The notes below the pieces were generated by a model. It was not told the DNA's origin and ran no database searches. It saw nothing but the letters and a program-made list of their open reading frames with translations. From positions 1 to 7,440 of the forward strand of contig WTAG01000709.1 of the NCBI GenBank assembly GCA_013139755.1: DNA of 7,440 bases, in the 5' to 3' direction. Shown piece by piece: positions 1-6,125 of the stretch. The position numbers and the translations under genes are program-made. Numbering within the stretch: the first letter of the stretch is position 1; every line of letters begins with the position of its first letter. The DNA is from Methylomarinum sp. GTDB taxonomy: Bacteria > Pseudomonadota > Gammaproteobacteria > Methylococcales > Methylomonadaceae.

Positions 1-42
1 AGGTATTATTATAACATATTCAATGGCTTGCGGCTTAACTTA

Positions 43-110
43 ATGACATTGGGGTCAGTTCTAACATTCATACATTTTTGTTGGAATGTTAGAACTGGCC
101 CCAATGTCAT
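43..110. repeat. Long REP-like palindrome (27-bp stem, 14-nt loop)
   Basis: The arms at 43-69 and 84-110 are inverted copies over 27 positions with one difference, a T opposite G that would still pair as G-U in RNA. The loop is 14 nt (70-83). Each arm holds the words GACATTGGGG and TTCTAACATT. From memory, palindromes with a TTGACATTGGGGTCAG-like core occur in many copies in gammaproteobacterial genomes, often beside REP-associated tyrosine transposases; no such transposase is visible here. It lies 74 bp beyond the stop codon of the minus-strand gene at 184-696 and could end or stabilise that transcript, but no T-run follows the stem, so it is not a standard intrinsic terminator. The structure is certain; the family assignment is recollection. 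Confidence 0.8.
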
Positions 111-183
111 CTCACATAAACAATCTAAACCTTAAGCCATGTAAAACACTTAATCACAAGACCCAATCTTATTTCCCCACTCT

Positions 184-696
184 TCAATCTCTTTTCGGCA
201 TCAAATAACTCATAAACTTATTCATCGGTGTTTTTTCTTGCAGAGCCGCGTCCTGTGCTTTTGCGTCTTTCAACACTTGACGGTATGAGCGATTGACATT
301 CTCAGCATACTCGGTATTTTCCCTATCTTTCTTTGCTTCAATGTCAGCAAGCGTTTTAGCAGGCTCTGCATCATACCTTGCATCTATTTCATCCGCTAAG
401 TCTCTAAGGCTTTTTCCAATGCTTAAAAGCTGTTCTGATGAATGACTTCTGTCTCCAGCAAGCCCAAAATTCCTGAGGATTTCCTCTCTCAGGTTAAAGC
501 CATAAACAACATCTTCACCATGTTTTTGCTGAAAGTCATATTCGATATAAATATCTAATAGATCATTGGCTTTTTTATCAAAAAGGATATTAGCGCTATC
601 CATAGTGTAAGTTAATGCATCTACAAATTGCTTTCTGACGAGCTCCAATTCATCTGCAATAAAATCTTCATTTAATTTTCTTATGACGTATTTCAT
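184..696 (-). CDS. Hypothetical acidic, helical cytoplasmic protein (170 aa)
   Basis: I do not recognise this protein. It begins MKYVIRKLNEDF and ends with a basic tail (MSYLMPKRD). It has no signal peptide, no membrane segment, no cysteine, and no motif I can link to a family. It is rich in Asp, Glu, Lys and Arg, and residues about 80-155 look helical and possibly coiled-coil (SLRDLADEIDARYD, then many E, K, A and R). The frame opens with a TTG codon 21 bp upstream, but I chose the ATG at 696 because GGTGAG lies just before it and would itself be coding with the TTG start. It is the last gene of the window, separated from the response-regulator gene by 342 bp, so it probably has its own promoter. 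An uninterrupted frame with a plausible start and an upstream dyad supports a real gene; its function is unknown. Confidence 0.7.
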   Translation of the reverse strand: MKYVIRKLNEDFIADELELVRKQFVDALTYTMDSANILFDKKANDLLDIYIEYDFQQKHGEDVVYGFNLREEILRNFGLAGDRSHSSEQLLSIGKSLRDLADEIDARYDAEPAKTLADIEAKKDRENTEYAENVNRSYRQVLKDAKAQDAALQEKTPMNKFMSYLMPKRD

Positions 697-724
697 TCTC
701 TCACCAATAAATACCAAACTGATT

Positions 725-747
725 AATGCTGCTTAATACACAGCATT
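725..747. promoter_or_regulatory. Operator-like dyad in the likely promoter of the 170-aa gene
   Basis: AATGCTG at 725-731 and CAGCATT at 741-747 form a perfect 7-bp inverted repeat with a 9-nt spacer, centred 40 bp upstream of the ATG at 696. On the minus strand it overlaps a weak sigma-70-like pair: TTGTTA (755-760) and TATTAA (733-738), spaced 16 bp, each matching four of six consensus bases. A dyad over a -10 element is a typical repressor layout, but the promoter match is poor and the dyad could be chance. No regulator gene for it is visible here. Confidence 0.3.
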
Positions 748-865
748 CTTTTACTAACAACTTTAATTCCCCCTCTCGGAGGCATTGATCGCCAGTTATT
801 TTTAAGCTGATATACAGACGTATTGCTAAGCAAACTTGTAATGATCAACTCTAACTTAATACAAT

Positions 866-926
866 AGCTGATATAAAAATTAAGTAAATGAAGACTGTAT
901 CGATAAGCCGCTGAATGCGGCTCTAA
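866..926 (+). repeat. Possible shortened copy of the waaA 3' end
   Basis: The 17 bases at 866-882 (AGCTGATATAAAAATTA) are identical to 3744-3760, which span the waaA stop codon and the sequence just after it. Ten bases further on, GACTGTATCGATAAGC (892-907) matches 3887-3902 inside waaA with one difference, and a looser match around GAATG and CTCTAA follows. The blocks are in the same order and orientation as in waaA, but about 110-120 bp of the intervening sequence is missing here. I read this as a decayed, internally deleted duplicate. The second and third blocks alone could be chance, and part of this stretch could instead belong to the adjoining antitoxin remnant. Confidence 0.4.
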
Positions 927-1042
927 AAAGTATTAACCAACTTTGGGATAAAACCAATACATCTGATCGTGAGGAACTGAAAATCTTATGTTTATTAATT
1001 GAAAAACACGAAGAAGAACATTACCCTATTTTCGTCTCTTAG
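888..1042 (+). pseudogene. Truncated HigA-type antitoxin remnant
   Basis: Reading the plus strand from 917 to the stop at 1040-1042 gives AALKSINQLWDKTNTSDREE followed by LKILCLLIEKHEEEHYPIFV and one serine. This follows the N-terminal part of HigA/COG5499 antitoxins, in which an AAL-x-x-I-x-x-LWD stretch is followed by a helix with L-x-x-L-x-x-L-(I/V)-E-x-(H/Y)-E-x-x-H-(Y/W)-P-I. Intact members continue for about 60-70 more residues with a helix-turn-helix DNA-binding domain; here a TAG stop comes three codons after HYPI and that domain is gone. No start codon lies in this frame. An ATG at 888 opens MKTVSI in another frame, and restoring one base near 906 would join it as MKTVSIKPLN, suggesting a frameshift. 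No HigB-like toxin was found upstream. It converges with the response-regulator gene, 17 bp from that gene's stop. Confidence 0.6.
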
Positions 1043-1059
1043 GGCACATATTAAATCAA

Positions 1060-3228
1060 TTAGCAGGGGCATTCATTTTTTAAAATAGATTTAAATGCAT
1101 CGACTTCAATAGCCGGACTGCATAAGTACCCTTGATAAGCATCACAGCCTTCTTGTTTTAAATAATTAAGTTGATCGGTAGTTTCAACGCCTTCAGCAAT
1201 AACGTGCAACTTGAACGTTTTTGCCATTGCAATGATTGTTTTTACTATTGTTTCATCACCAAAATCTGTTGATAAACCGCGTATAAAAGATTGATCAATT
1301 TTTAACACATTGATAGGGAACTTTTGCAAATAGGCCAAGGATGAATACCCAGTACCAAAATCATCAATGGATATTCTAATCCCCATATTTTTAAGAGCGT
1401 GCAATTTGTTTATTAACGCTTGAACATCAGTAACCAAGGTGCTTTCTGTCAGTTCTAACTCTAAATGTTTGGGATCAATTCCTGTTTTCTCAATAAATCC
1501 TGATACTATTTTTAAAAAATTTGATTCGTTAAATTGTCTTGCACTAATGTTAACGGCAATACATTGAAGTGTCTCAAACTGTCCTTCCGATTCAAACACT
1601 TTGATTTGTTTGCAAACAGTCTCTAAGACCCAGTTACCAATCTCAAAAATTAACCCTGTTTCTTCTGCAACTGGAATGAAGTCAGCAGGGGAAACAAAAC
1701 CTAGCGTAGCACTTGTCCAACGAAGAAGAGATTCAGCACCAATTATCTTGTTAGTTGACACATCTATCTGGGGTTGAAAATAAACAAATAATTCATTTTT
1801 TGAAATTGCTGATCTAAGTTCATACTCAATTTTCATTCGATGTACGGCAGCATCCTCCATTTCCACTTCAAAAAACCTAAAGGTGTTTCCGCCTTCATCC
1901 TTTGCTTTATACATTGCAGTATCAGCTTGTTTGATTAGTGTATCGGCATTGCCTATACCGTTATAAGAGAGAGAAACTCCAATGCTGACTGAAACCAACA
2001 GATCATAACCTTCAACCTGAAAAGATGTTGATAACGCTTGGAAAATTTTATCGGCTATGGTGACAACTTGCTGCACCGCTTTTTCTTTGTCGTTATCTAA
2101 ATCAGCAACAAGAATTATGAGTTCGTCGCCACTCAAACGAGCAATAGTATCTTCTTTGCGCATACACGCTAATAAACGTGAAGCGTACTGAACCAGTAAC
2201 TCATCGCCTATAGGATGCCCAAAGGTGTCATTAATTCTTTTAAATCGATCAAGATCCAATAATAGAACAGCTACCGCCCTCTGGTTTCTTTTTGAACGGG
2301 CAATTTCTTTTTTTATTTGTTCCAAAAAGAAAGGCCTATTAGGCAAGCTGGTTAATGAATCGAAATGCGCTAAATAATGAATGCGATCTTGTTGTTGGAT
2401 ATGTTGGCTAATATCAATAAAAGTGGCAATAAAGTTAACTACTTCACCTGTTTTATCTGTAACTTTTGTAATTGTTTCCCACTCAGGGTAGACACTGCCA
2501 TTCTTTCTTCTATTCCAAATTTCACCGTGCCACTTACCCGTTGTGATTATTGAATACCACATAGCTTGATAAAACTCATTATCATGCCTATCAGATTTTA
2601 AAATACTTGGGTATTTACCTATGACATCATCAAGTGAATATCCTGTGATTTTGGTAAAAGAAGCATTTACATTGATAATTTTGCATTGATGATCTGTAAT
2701 TAATGCTGCCTCTGCACCTTCATTAAAGATAATAGCTGCTAAATTTAGCTGTCTTTCACTTTCACGCAGAGCATTTTCAGTTTTTCTTCGCTCTTCAATT
2801 TCTTCTTTTAATATTTGATTTTTATAAATTAATTGCTCTTCATGTGCGGTTAATTTCAGAAAAACACTAACTCTCGCTAATAATGTAAGATTATCAATCG
2901 GCTTCTGAATATAATCGACCGCACCATATTGATAGCCCTTTATGCGACTGATTTCATCAGTAAACGCCGCTGTTACAAAGATGACTTTAATTGATTGTGT
3001 GTTTTCATTTTCTTGAAGTGCCTCAAAAACTTCAAAGCCATCCATTTCAGGCATTTGTATGTCTAACAAGATCAGGTCAAATTTAAAATTTTCTACCAAC
3101 TGTAGTGCAACTTTTCCTGAATTAGCTTCAACAATTTCAACATCTAAATTTTTTAATGCTTTCTTTAATAAAAGAATGTTGGAGTCAATATCATCAACAA
3201 TCAAGACTTTCTGTTTTTCAATATTCAT
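1060..3228 (-). CDS. Response regulator with PAS, GGDEF and EAL domains (c-di-GMP turnover)
   Basis: This is a 722-aa soluble signalling protein. The receiver domain (about 6-125) has the acidic pocket D12-D13, phosphoacceptor D56 in LLDIQMP, T86 and K109. A helical, probably coiled linker (128-160) leads to a PAS domain (about 160-275) ending in ATFIDIS. The GGDEF domain (about 285-450) has its motif changed to SGDEL (366-370), while the product-inhibition motif RxxD is kept as RKED (357-360). The EAL domain (about 465-715) has E499-S-L in place of EAL, N560, the E592-LTES loop, D622-D623 in IDDFGTGYSSL, K643, E679, E682 and QGY (699-701), so all usual catalytic and metal-binding positions are present. 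I infer a phosphorylation-controlled c-di-GMP phosphodiesterase, with cyclase activity uncertain. No partner histidine kinase is in the window. The ATG at 3228 lacks an obvious Shine-Dalgarno sequence. The protein ends NECPC. Confidence 0.94.
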   Translation of the reverse strand: MNIEKQKVLIVDDIDSNILLLKKALKNLDVEIVEANSGKVALQLVENFKFDLILLDIQMPEMDGFEVFEALQENENTQSIKVIFVTAAFTDEISRIKGYQYGAVDYIQKPIDNLTLLARVSVFLKLTAHEEQLIYKNQILKEEIEERRKTENALRESERQLNLAAIIFNEGAEAALITDHQCKIINVNASFTKITGYSLDDVIGKYPSILKSDRHDNEFYQAMWYSIITTGKWHGEIWNRRKNGSVYPEWETITKVTDKTGEVVNFIATFIDISQHIQQQDRIHYLAHFDSLTSLPNRPFFLEQIKKEIARSKRNQRAVAVLLLDLDRFKRINDTFGHPIGDELLVQYASRLLACMRKEDTIARLSGDELIILVADLDNDKEKAVQQVVTIADKIFQALSTSFQVEGYDLLVSVSIGVSLSYNGIGNADTLIKQADTAMYKAKDEGGNTFRFFEVEMEDAAVHRMKIEYELRSAISKNELFVYFQPQIDVSTNKIIGAESLLRWTSATLGFVSPADFIPVAEETGLIFEIGNWVLETVCKQIKVFESEGQFETLQCIAVNISARQFNESNFLKIVSGFIEKTGIDPKHLELELTESTLVTDVQALINKLHALKNMGIRISIDDFGTGYSSLAYLQKFPINVLKIDQSFIRGLSTDFGDETIVKTIIAMAKTFKLHVIAEGVETTDQLNYLKQEGCDAYQGYLCSPAIEVDAFKSILKNECPC

Positions 3229-3273
3229 ATATATTATGCTGTTTATCTAGCAATGATGATATTTTTTGGTAAC

Positions 3274-3288
3274 TTTAACCGAGTTAAA
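3274..3288. promoter_or_regulatory. Short dyad upstream of the response-regulator gene
   Basis: TTTAAC (3274-3279) and GTTAAA (3283-3288) form a perfect 6-bp inverted repeat around CGA, 46 bp before the ATG at 3228 and between that gene and the palindromic element at 3303. The position suits a regulator site. The only promoter-like pair I find nearby on the minus strand (TTACCA and TAGATA, 17 bp apart) is weak. In AT-rich DNA such a dyad could be chance. Confidence 0.2.
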
Positions 3289-3302
3289 ATCAAGGTTTGT
3301 AC

Positions 3303-3468
3303 TTAAGGAACCTCTGATCAAGTCATGAACTCGTACCTTATACTCAGAATATCCAGCTTCTGCGTTAAAAACCTTCGCAATAGCCTGCTATTACGTGCGA
3401 TTTTTGCCTTGAATCTGAATATTATGAGCATAATCTACTTCGTCCAGACTTAATCAGAGGCTCCTTAA
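3303..3468. mobile_element. MITE-like 166-bp imperfect palindrome
   Basis: The whole segment is one long imperfect inverted repeat. Its ends TTAAGGAACCTCTGATCAAG (3303-3322) and the complement of 3449-3468 (TTAAGGAGCCTCTGATTAAG) differ at two positions. The two arms stay alignable all the way to a perfect centre, AATAGC-CT-GCTATT (3379-3392), and outer and inner arms share the same midpoint (3385.5), so there is no net insertion or deletion. It encodes no protein. Short length, terminal inverted repeats and lack of coding capacity fit a miniature inverted-repeat element mobilised by a transposase elsewhere. The ends resemble those of some IS5-like elements, but this is a weak impression. TTAA at both outer edges could be part of the ends or a target duplication. 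It sits about 75 bp upstream of the response-regulator start and could form a hairpin in any transcript reading through from waaA. Confidence 0.7.
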
Positions 3469-3743
3469 AGTAAATAATATTACTTGAACACAATGAACTA
3501 GAACTTCCTATAGTATCAATAAAAAATAAATCCTATTTTTCTAATAGAGATCAACACACCTAAAAACAGTCATTATAACCTCAGATGGATTAATAACCCT
3601 ATATAGGCGAAGGTTATAAGCTAAAGCCCAGAAAAATACTAGCAAAGGAGCCTAACGTGCACCCCAAAGAAGTGTAGAGTCATTTGAAAAATCTTGATAA
3701 AGCAGAATTTGTACGCAGTTAAAGCACAGCCATAACAGAATTG
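3469..3743. other. Gene-free spacer between waaA and the palindromic element
   Basis: No intact gene is seen. It contains an AT-only hairpin (AAAAATA 3522-3528 with TATTTTT 3534-3540), a 9-bp inverted repeat TTATAACCT/AGGTTATAA (3573-3581 and 3611-3619) with a 29-nt spacer, and the broken small ORF described separately. I see no GC-rich stem followed by a T-run that would clearly terminate waaA transcription. Confidence 0.5.
3644..3722 (+). pseudogene. Possible broken small ORF with a strong ribosome-binding site
   Basis: AAAGGAG (3644-3650) lies 6 nt before a GTG at 3657, an excellent initiation context. The frame reads VHPKEV, then a TAG at 3675-3677, then SHLKNLDKAEFVRS and TAA at 3720-3722. 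The residues after the internal stop look protein-like (helical, charged), so this may be the interrupted start of a decayed gene. I do not recognise the sequence, and at this length a chance frame is quite possible. It is on the strand opposite to all intact neighbours. Confidence 0.2.
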
Positions 3744-3760
3744 AGCTGATATAAAAATTA
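3744..3760 (+). repeat. 17-bp sequence at the waaA stop codon, repeated at 866-882
   Basis: AGCTGATATAAAAATTA here includes the waaA stop (TTA on the plus strand, 3758-3760). It recurs exactly and in the same orientation at 866-882. An exact 17-mer pair is unlikely by chance in a window of this size, although AT richness raises the odds. Confidence 0.6.
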
Positions 3761-5023
3761 CCCTCGTAAAATATCCATAATTAAAACACCCATTCTTTCT
3801 GCTGCACCCTGATTATTTTTTACAAATAAATTCGCTTTGGCTGTTATTTCTTCTCTGTATTGAAGGTCTTTATATAAATGCATGACTGTATCGACAAGCG
3901 CTTGTTTATCAGCACATTGAATGGCCGCTCCTAAGTCCAATACATTTTTAGCTATTTCCTTAAAATTAACCATATAAGGACCAAACATGATGGGGACATG
4001 CATTGCCGCTGGCTCTAAGATGTTATGCCCACCTACTGGCACCATGCTACCGCCTACAAAACAAATATCTGCCGCACCATACAAACACTTTAACTCGCCC
4101 ATAGTATCTGCAATATAAACATCAGTTTCTTCGGTACATGCCACTCTGGAACTTCGCATACAGGTTTTTAGCTGCATTTTCTCAGCCAACTGTTTTACTG
4201 TATTAAATCGTTCAGGGTGTCTTGGTACGACCATTAAAAGTAATTCAGGAATATGCTGTTTTAACTGAGGGTATATATCAAAAAACACCTGCTCTTCTGC
4301 ATCATGGGTACTGGCAATAATCCAGATAAAGCGACCTAAAAAAATGTTCTGCTTTATCTCTTTTGCTTGCTGAATACTCTTTTCATCTACTGCCAAATCA
4401 AACTTTAAATTACCCAGGGTACGGGTAAATTCTTTTCTTGCGCCTATTTCAATAAATCGCTGTGCATCTTCTGCAGTTTGCGTGGCAATCCATGCAACAT
4501 TAGATAATGCAGGCTTAACTAAACTAGGAATTTTTTTATAGCCTTTTGCTGAATTAGCAGATAAACGCGCATTGATGATCATCAAGGGAATGTTATTTTT
4601 GGCGCATTGAGCATAAAGATTTGGCCAAATTTCCTTTTCCATAATAATGGCAATCTTGGGCTTAAAAACAGTTAGAAAGCGACAGATTACAGATGGCAAA
4701 TCATAAGGCAAGTAAACATGACTGACCGTATCGGCCAACACAGCTTGCACTCTTGCAGAACCCGTAGGTGTTGTCGTGGTGATCAGAAAATTATCTGCGG
4801 GACATTGCTTTTGCAACTGTTTAACCAGGGAAAATACGGCTTCTGCTTCGCCAACAGAAACTGCATGAATCCAGATGACATTGCTAGGGTATTGTTTATG
4901 ATAGATCGCGAGACGTTCCTTCCAGCGTTTTCTATATTCGGGGGCTTTAAATCCTCGCCAATAAAGACGAAGCAAGACAATGGGGACAAGGAGGTGAAAC
5001 AACAGGGTATACAATAATCGCAT
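3758..5023 (-). CDS. waaA: 3-deoxy-D-manno-octulosonic acid (Kdo) transferase
   Basis: WaaA (KdtA) transfers Kdo from CMP-Kdo to lipid IVA at the cytoplasmic face of the inner membrane, starting the lipopolysaccharide inner core. The 421 residues are close to the 425 of E. coli WaaA and align throughout. A hydrophobic N-terminal anchor (about 1-20) is followed by the basic KAPEYRKRWKER stretch. VSVGE (55-59) holds the expected catalytic base E59. TPTGSARVQ (85-93), YLPYDLP (104-110), IMEKEIWPN (127-135), NARLSA (151-156), VPRHPERF (266-273), TMGEL (307-311) and FVGGSMVPVGGHNILEPAA (322-340), the last in the CMP-Kdo-binding GT-B half, are all conserved. The ATG at 5023 is preceded by AAAGG at good spacing. 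It lies 151 bp downstream of hldD on the same strand, so it may share that transcript or have its own promoter; I see no convincing one. Whether it adds one, two or more Kdo residues cannot be told from sequence alone. Confidence 0.96.
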   Translation of the reverse strand: MRLLYTLLFHLLVPIVLLRLYWRGFKAPEYRKRWKERLAIYHKQYPSNVIWIHAVSVGEAEAVFSLVKQLQKQCPADNFLITTTTPTGSARVQAVLADTVSHVYLPYDLPSVICRFLTVFKPKIAIIMEKEIWPNLYAQCAKNNIPLMIINARLSANSAKGYKKIPSLVKPALSNVAWIATQTAEDAQRFIEIGARKEFTRTLGNLKFDLAVDEKSIQQAKEIKQNIFLGRFIWIIASTHDAEEQVFFDIYPQLKQHIPELLLMVVPRHPERFNTVKQLAEKMQLKTCMRSSRVACTEETDVYIADTMGELKCLYGAADICFVGGSMVPVGGHNILEPAAMHVPIMFGPYMVNFKEIAKNVLDLGAAIQCADKQALVDTVMHLYKDLQYREEITAKANLFVKNNQGAAERMGVLIMDILRG

Positions 5024-5130
5024 AAATACCTTTGAAGATTAAGATAACTACATTGCGCGTTAATTGTACCCGTATTGCTATCGCGCCGAAGGTTATGCTC
5101 TTACAAAAAAACAATATTTAGGAACTGTAG

Positions 5131-5157
5131 GATGGGCAAAGCGAAAGCCTGCCTATC
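5131..5157. repeat. Short hairpin repeat between hldD and waaA
   Basis: GATGGGCA (5131-5138) and TGCCTATC (5150-5157) pair over 8 bp with one G-U/T-G position. Inside is GC-GAAA-GC, which could fold as a GNRA-type tetraloop. The surrounding TGTAGGATGGGCAAAGCG is, from memory, a very common intergenic repeat in proteobacteria (GTAGG(A/G)TGGGCAAAGCGAAGC-type). It starts 18 bp after the hldD stop. No T-run follows in the direction of transcription, so it is better read as a REP-like repeat or mRNA-stabilising stem than as a terminator. Confidence 0.6.
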
Positions 5158-5174
5158 ATTTATAAGTGTGTTAC

Positions 5175-6119
5175 TTATCTATTCAACCATTCCATGTACA
5201 GACGAACACCTTCTTCTACCGACTTAAACTGATGCTCACATCCTGCTGCACGCAAATTTTCTAAATTTGCTTCGGTAAAACTTTGGTAACAGCCTTTTAA
5301 GTGCTCGGGAAAAGGAATGTATTCCAGCGTGCCTTTTTGATGATATGCCAACACTGCATTAGCGACATCATTAAAAGTTTGGCTGCGCCCTGTTCCTGTA
5401 TTAAAAATCCCTGAAACTTGTGGGTTATCTAAAAACCATAAGTTAATATCAACCACGTCACCAACATAAATAAAGTCACGTTGCTGTTCACCGTTGCCAT
5501 AACCATCACAACCTTCAAACAACTTAACATCGCCGGTGTCTTTTATTTGGTTGTTTAGATGATATGCCACGCTCGCCATACTGCCTTTATGCTCCTCATG
5601 CGGACCATAGACATTAAAGTAACGTAGAGCGACAACCTGAGAAGTTAACTTTGACTGATACTTACGGAAATATTGATCAAATTGAAATTTTGAATAGCCA
5701 TAAACATTTAACGGCCCTTCATATTCCAACTGTTCTTTGAAATTATTATCATCTCCGTACACGGCGGCACTGGAGGCAAAAATCAATGGGATTTTATGCG
5801 TTTGACAATAATGAAATAAAATCTTGGTGTATTCATAGTTGTTTTCCATCATGTAACGTCCATCCCACTCTGTCGTGGTTGAACATGCGCCCTGATGAAA
5901 AATAGCATCTATGGTCTCGCCTTGAAACACACCTTGCTGTAACTTTTCTAAAAAAACTTTTTTATCTAGATAGTCTGAAATCTGACAATCAACCAGGTTT
6001 TTATATTTAACCCCGTTAGTCAGATCATCAACTACTAAAATATCATCGTAACCGCGCTGGTTTAATCCCAGCACTAAGTTACTGCCTATAAAGCCCGCGC
6101 CTCCGGTTACGATGATCAT
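5175..6119 (-). CDS. hldD: ADP-L-glycero-D-manno-heptose 6-epimerase
   Basis: HldD (RfaD) converts ADP-D-glycero-D-manno-heptose to ADP-L-glycero-D-manno-heptose, the last step in making the heptose donor for the lipopolysaccharide inner core. The enzyme is a cytoplasmic short-chain dehydrogenase/reductase. The 314 residues match the usual 310 or so. The dinucleotide-binding GGAGFIGSN is at 6-14, [10 protein letters not shown] (78-87) is a family hallmark, S116 lies in [10 protein letters not shown]140 and K144 in VYGYSK, and K178 in [16 protein letters not shown]116, Y140 and K178 fall on the same numbers as the E. coli catalytic residues. [17 protein letters not shown] (214-230) and [20 protein letters not shown] (267-286) are also typical. 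The ATG at 6119 lies 6 bp after the rplI stop. Its only candidate Shine-Dalgarno, GAGG, is inside the end of rplI and rather far away, which suggests translational coupling to rplI. Confidence 0.97.
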   Translation of the reverse strand: MIIVTGGAGFIGSNLVLGLNQRGYDDILVVDDLTNGVKYKNLVDCQISDYLDKKVFLEKLQQGVFQGETIDAIFHQGACSTTTEWDGRYMMENNYEYTKILFHYCQTHKIPLIFASSAAVYGDDNNFKEQLEYEGPLNVYGYSKFQFDQYFRKYQSKLTSQVVALRYFNVYGPHEEHKGSMASVAYHLNNQIKDTGDVKLFEGCDGYGNGEQQRDFIYVGDVVDINLWFLDNPQVSGIFNTGTGRSQTFNDVANAVLAYHQKGTLEYIPFPEHLKGCYQSFTEANLENLRAAGCEHQFKSVEEGVRLYMEWLNR

Positions 6120-6125
6120 ATCAGC

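Noticed and set aside
697..717. TTG start 21 bp upstream for the 170-aa gene
   Set aside because: It would place the GGTGAG ribosome-binding site inside the coding region; the ATG at 696 fits better.
803..813. TAAGCTGATAT also present on the minus strand at the rplI-hldD junction (6118-6128)
   Set aside because: Eleven-base matches are expected by chance several times in a window of this size, and the flanks do not match.
718..865. Remains of a HigB-type toxin upstream of the antitoxin scrap
   Set aside because: Plus-strand frames are closed by stops and show none of the usual HigB motifs.
3059..3250. Plus-strand open frame of 63 codons opposite the receiver domain
   Set aside because: It is the antisense shadow of a strongly conserved receiver domain and shows no protein-family features.
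3235..3275. Sigma-70 promoter for the response-regulator gene
   Set aside because: The best pair, TTACCA and TAGATA with 17-bp spacing, matches too few consensus bases to call.
4718..5017. Plus-strand 99-codon frame and minus-strand 68-codon frame (4783-4989) over the waaA start region
   Set aside because: Both overlap well-conserved WaaA coding sequence in other frames; composition is not protein-like.
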